Of a DNA stretch of 42,435 bases, positions 41,865 to 42,435 are shown in pieces. Position numbers and translations under genes: made by a program. Each line of letters opens with the position of its first letter. The stretch's first letter is position 1. The stretch spans positions 29,724 through 72,158 of the forward strand of contig NZ_MVBK01000044.1 in NCBI RefSeq assembly GCF_002000365.1, given 5' to 3'. This stretch comes from Thioalkalivibrio denitrificans (lineage in GTDB: Bacteria > Pseudomonadota > Gammaproteobacteria > Ectothiorhodospirales > Ectothiorhodospiraceae). The notes beneath the pieces are model-generated. The model saw only the letters and a list, made by a program, of their open reading frames with translations. It did not search any database and had not been told where the DNA came from.

Positions 41865-41871
41865 TTACACA

Positions 41872-42366
41872 ATGAAACTCTCCCTCATCGTCGCCGTCGA
41901 CCGTAACAACCTCATCGGCCGGAACAACCAGTTGCCGTGGCACCTGCCGGCGGACCTGGCGTTTTTCAAGCGCACCACCATGGGCGCGCCCATGCTCATG
42001 GGGCGCAAGACCTGGGAGTCCATTGGCCGGCCGCTTCCCGGGCGCACCAGCATCGTCATCACCCGCGATCCGGATTACCGGGCCGAAGGAGCGATCGTGG
42101 TGCATTCCATCGATGAGGCCCTGCGCGCGGCGGGGGAGGCGTCGGAGCTTTTCGTGATCGGCGGCGCGAAGCTGTACAAGGACGCCCTGCAGCGGGCCGA
42201 CCGGATCTACCTCACGCGCATCGACCACGCCTTCGAGGGCGACACCTGGTTCCCGGAGATCGGACCGGAATGGAAGGAAGTGCACCGCGAGGAACACGCC
42301 CCTGACGAGAAAAACCCCTACCCCTACGCCTTCATCACCCTGGATCGGAATCGGCGGAAACCCTGA
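41872..42366 (+). CDS. folA: Dihydrofolate reductase
   Basis: Reduces dihydrofolate to tetrahydrofolate with NADPH. The 164 residues show the family pattern: LIVAVDRNNLIGRNNQLPWHLPADLAFFK, MGRKTWESIGRPLPGR, VIGGAKLY and EGDTWFPEI. Asp30-type acid is in LPADLAFF. The ATG at 41872 is used; an in-frame start 15 nt upstream lies in the repeat and adds MYLYT. There is no Shine-Dalgarno. Length is close to the 159 of E. coli. Confidence 0.97.
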   Translation: MKLSLIVAVDRNNLIGRNNQLPWHLPADLAFFKRTTMGAPMLMGRKTWESIGRPLPGRTSIVITRDPDYRAEGAIVVHSIDEALRAAGEASELFVIGGAKLYKDALQRADRIYLTRIDHAFEGDTWFPEIGPEWKEVHREEHAPDEKNPYPYAFITLDRNRRKP

Positions 42367-42377
42367 TAGGCGTCTCC

Positions 42378-42435
42378 AACCACGAAGCTCACGAAGAACA
42401 CGAAGGGAATGAAAAACATTTCTCTCGCAAAGACG
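42378..42435. repeat. Left half of a CCACGAAG / CTCTCGC composite repeat, cut by the window end
   Basis: AACCACGAAGCTCACGAAG and further 9-nt CACGAAG units (42378-42407) are followed by TTTCTCTCGCAAAGACG. These are the outer and inner left arms of the family seen at 29.7 kb and (inner arm) 16.2 kb; the right arms should lie just beyond the window. Confidence 0.85.

Overview
The window is a dense, GC-rich chromosomal segment of a gammaproteobacterium. The gene orders mltB-rlpA-dacA-lipB, lptD-surA-pdxA-rsmA-apaG-apaH and lgt-thyA-folA are typical of that class. The mixture of genes (a cytoplasmic molybdoenzyme, a di-heme peroxidase, a glucokinase inside the surA-apaH cluster, a histone-like tail on adenylate kinase) suggests a Chromatiales/Ectothiorhodospiraceae-like lineage, but that placement is an inference. 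No tRNA, rRNA, CRISPR array, transposase or phage gene was seen.

Layout. 1-1.9 kb: a small accessory patch on the minus strand (BrnA-type antitoxin without a toxin partner, VOC/glyoxalase protein, AadA-like nucleotidyltransferase). 1.9-10.1 kb: a minus-strand cell-wall and lipoate block reading mrdA-rodA-mltB-rlpA-dacA-dat-ybeD-lipB, with many 1-4 bp overlaps. 10.3-12.4 kb: divergent ppa and adk; the adk reading frame continues into a tail of about 230 residues rich in Lys, Ala and Pro. 12.5-22.1 kb: plus-strand lptD-surA-pdxA-lipoprotein-rsmA-glk-apaG-methyltransferase-apaH, with glk and the methyltransferase inserted into the familiar outer-membrane/ribosome/Ap4A cluster. 22.1-28.9 kb, minus strand: PlsC-like acyltransferase, rhodanese, a fused Fe-S/molybdopterin oxidoreductase with its own b-type membrane cytochrome, and a di-heme cytochrome c peroxidase. 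The peroxidase is divergent from a TRIC-type membrane protein (plus strand) across a perfect FNR-type box. 30-38.5 kb, minus strand: cyclopropane fatty acid synthase, an RND pump with its adaptor, and a DUF255 thioredoxin-like protein. 38.8-42.4 kb, plus strand: rlmI, lgt, thyA, folA.

The most striking feature is not a gene. Most intergenic gaps, including gaps inside operons, are filled by composite hairpins. Their arms are short tandem repeats with a 7-nt period (TTGAATC, AAGGCTG, TGCTGAT, CTGTCTG, and CCCTTGT/ACCTTTA types) or a 9-nt period (CCACAGAGG, CCACGAAGG, CGCAAAGGA, ACAGGATTA types). Left and right arms are often identical or nearly so, sometimes with one pair of arms nested inside another. 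The arms are modular: the same inner arm occurs with different outer arms. The 7-nt units carry TGA, so a tandem run presents a stop in all three frames, and several genes (lipB, glk, the methyltransferase, the rhodanese) actually end inside a repeat unit. Similar motifs are, from memory, present in other proteobacterial genomes; their origin and role could not be checked here.

Functionally the segment is mostly housekeeping: peptidoglycan elongation and trimming, LPS export and outer-membrane protein folding, vitamin B6 and folate/thymidylate synthesis, rRNA modification and nucleotide homeostasis. It also carries a compact redox/sulfur-type module and a multidrug-type efflux pair.
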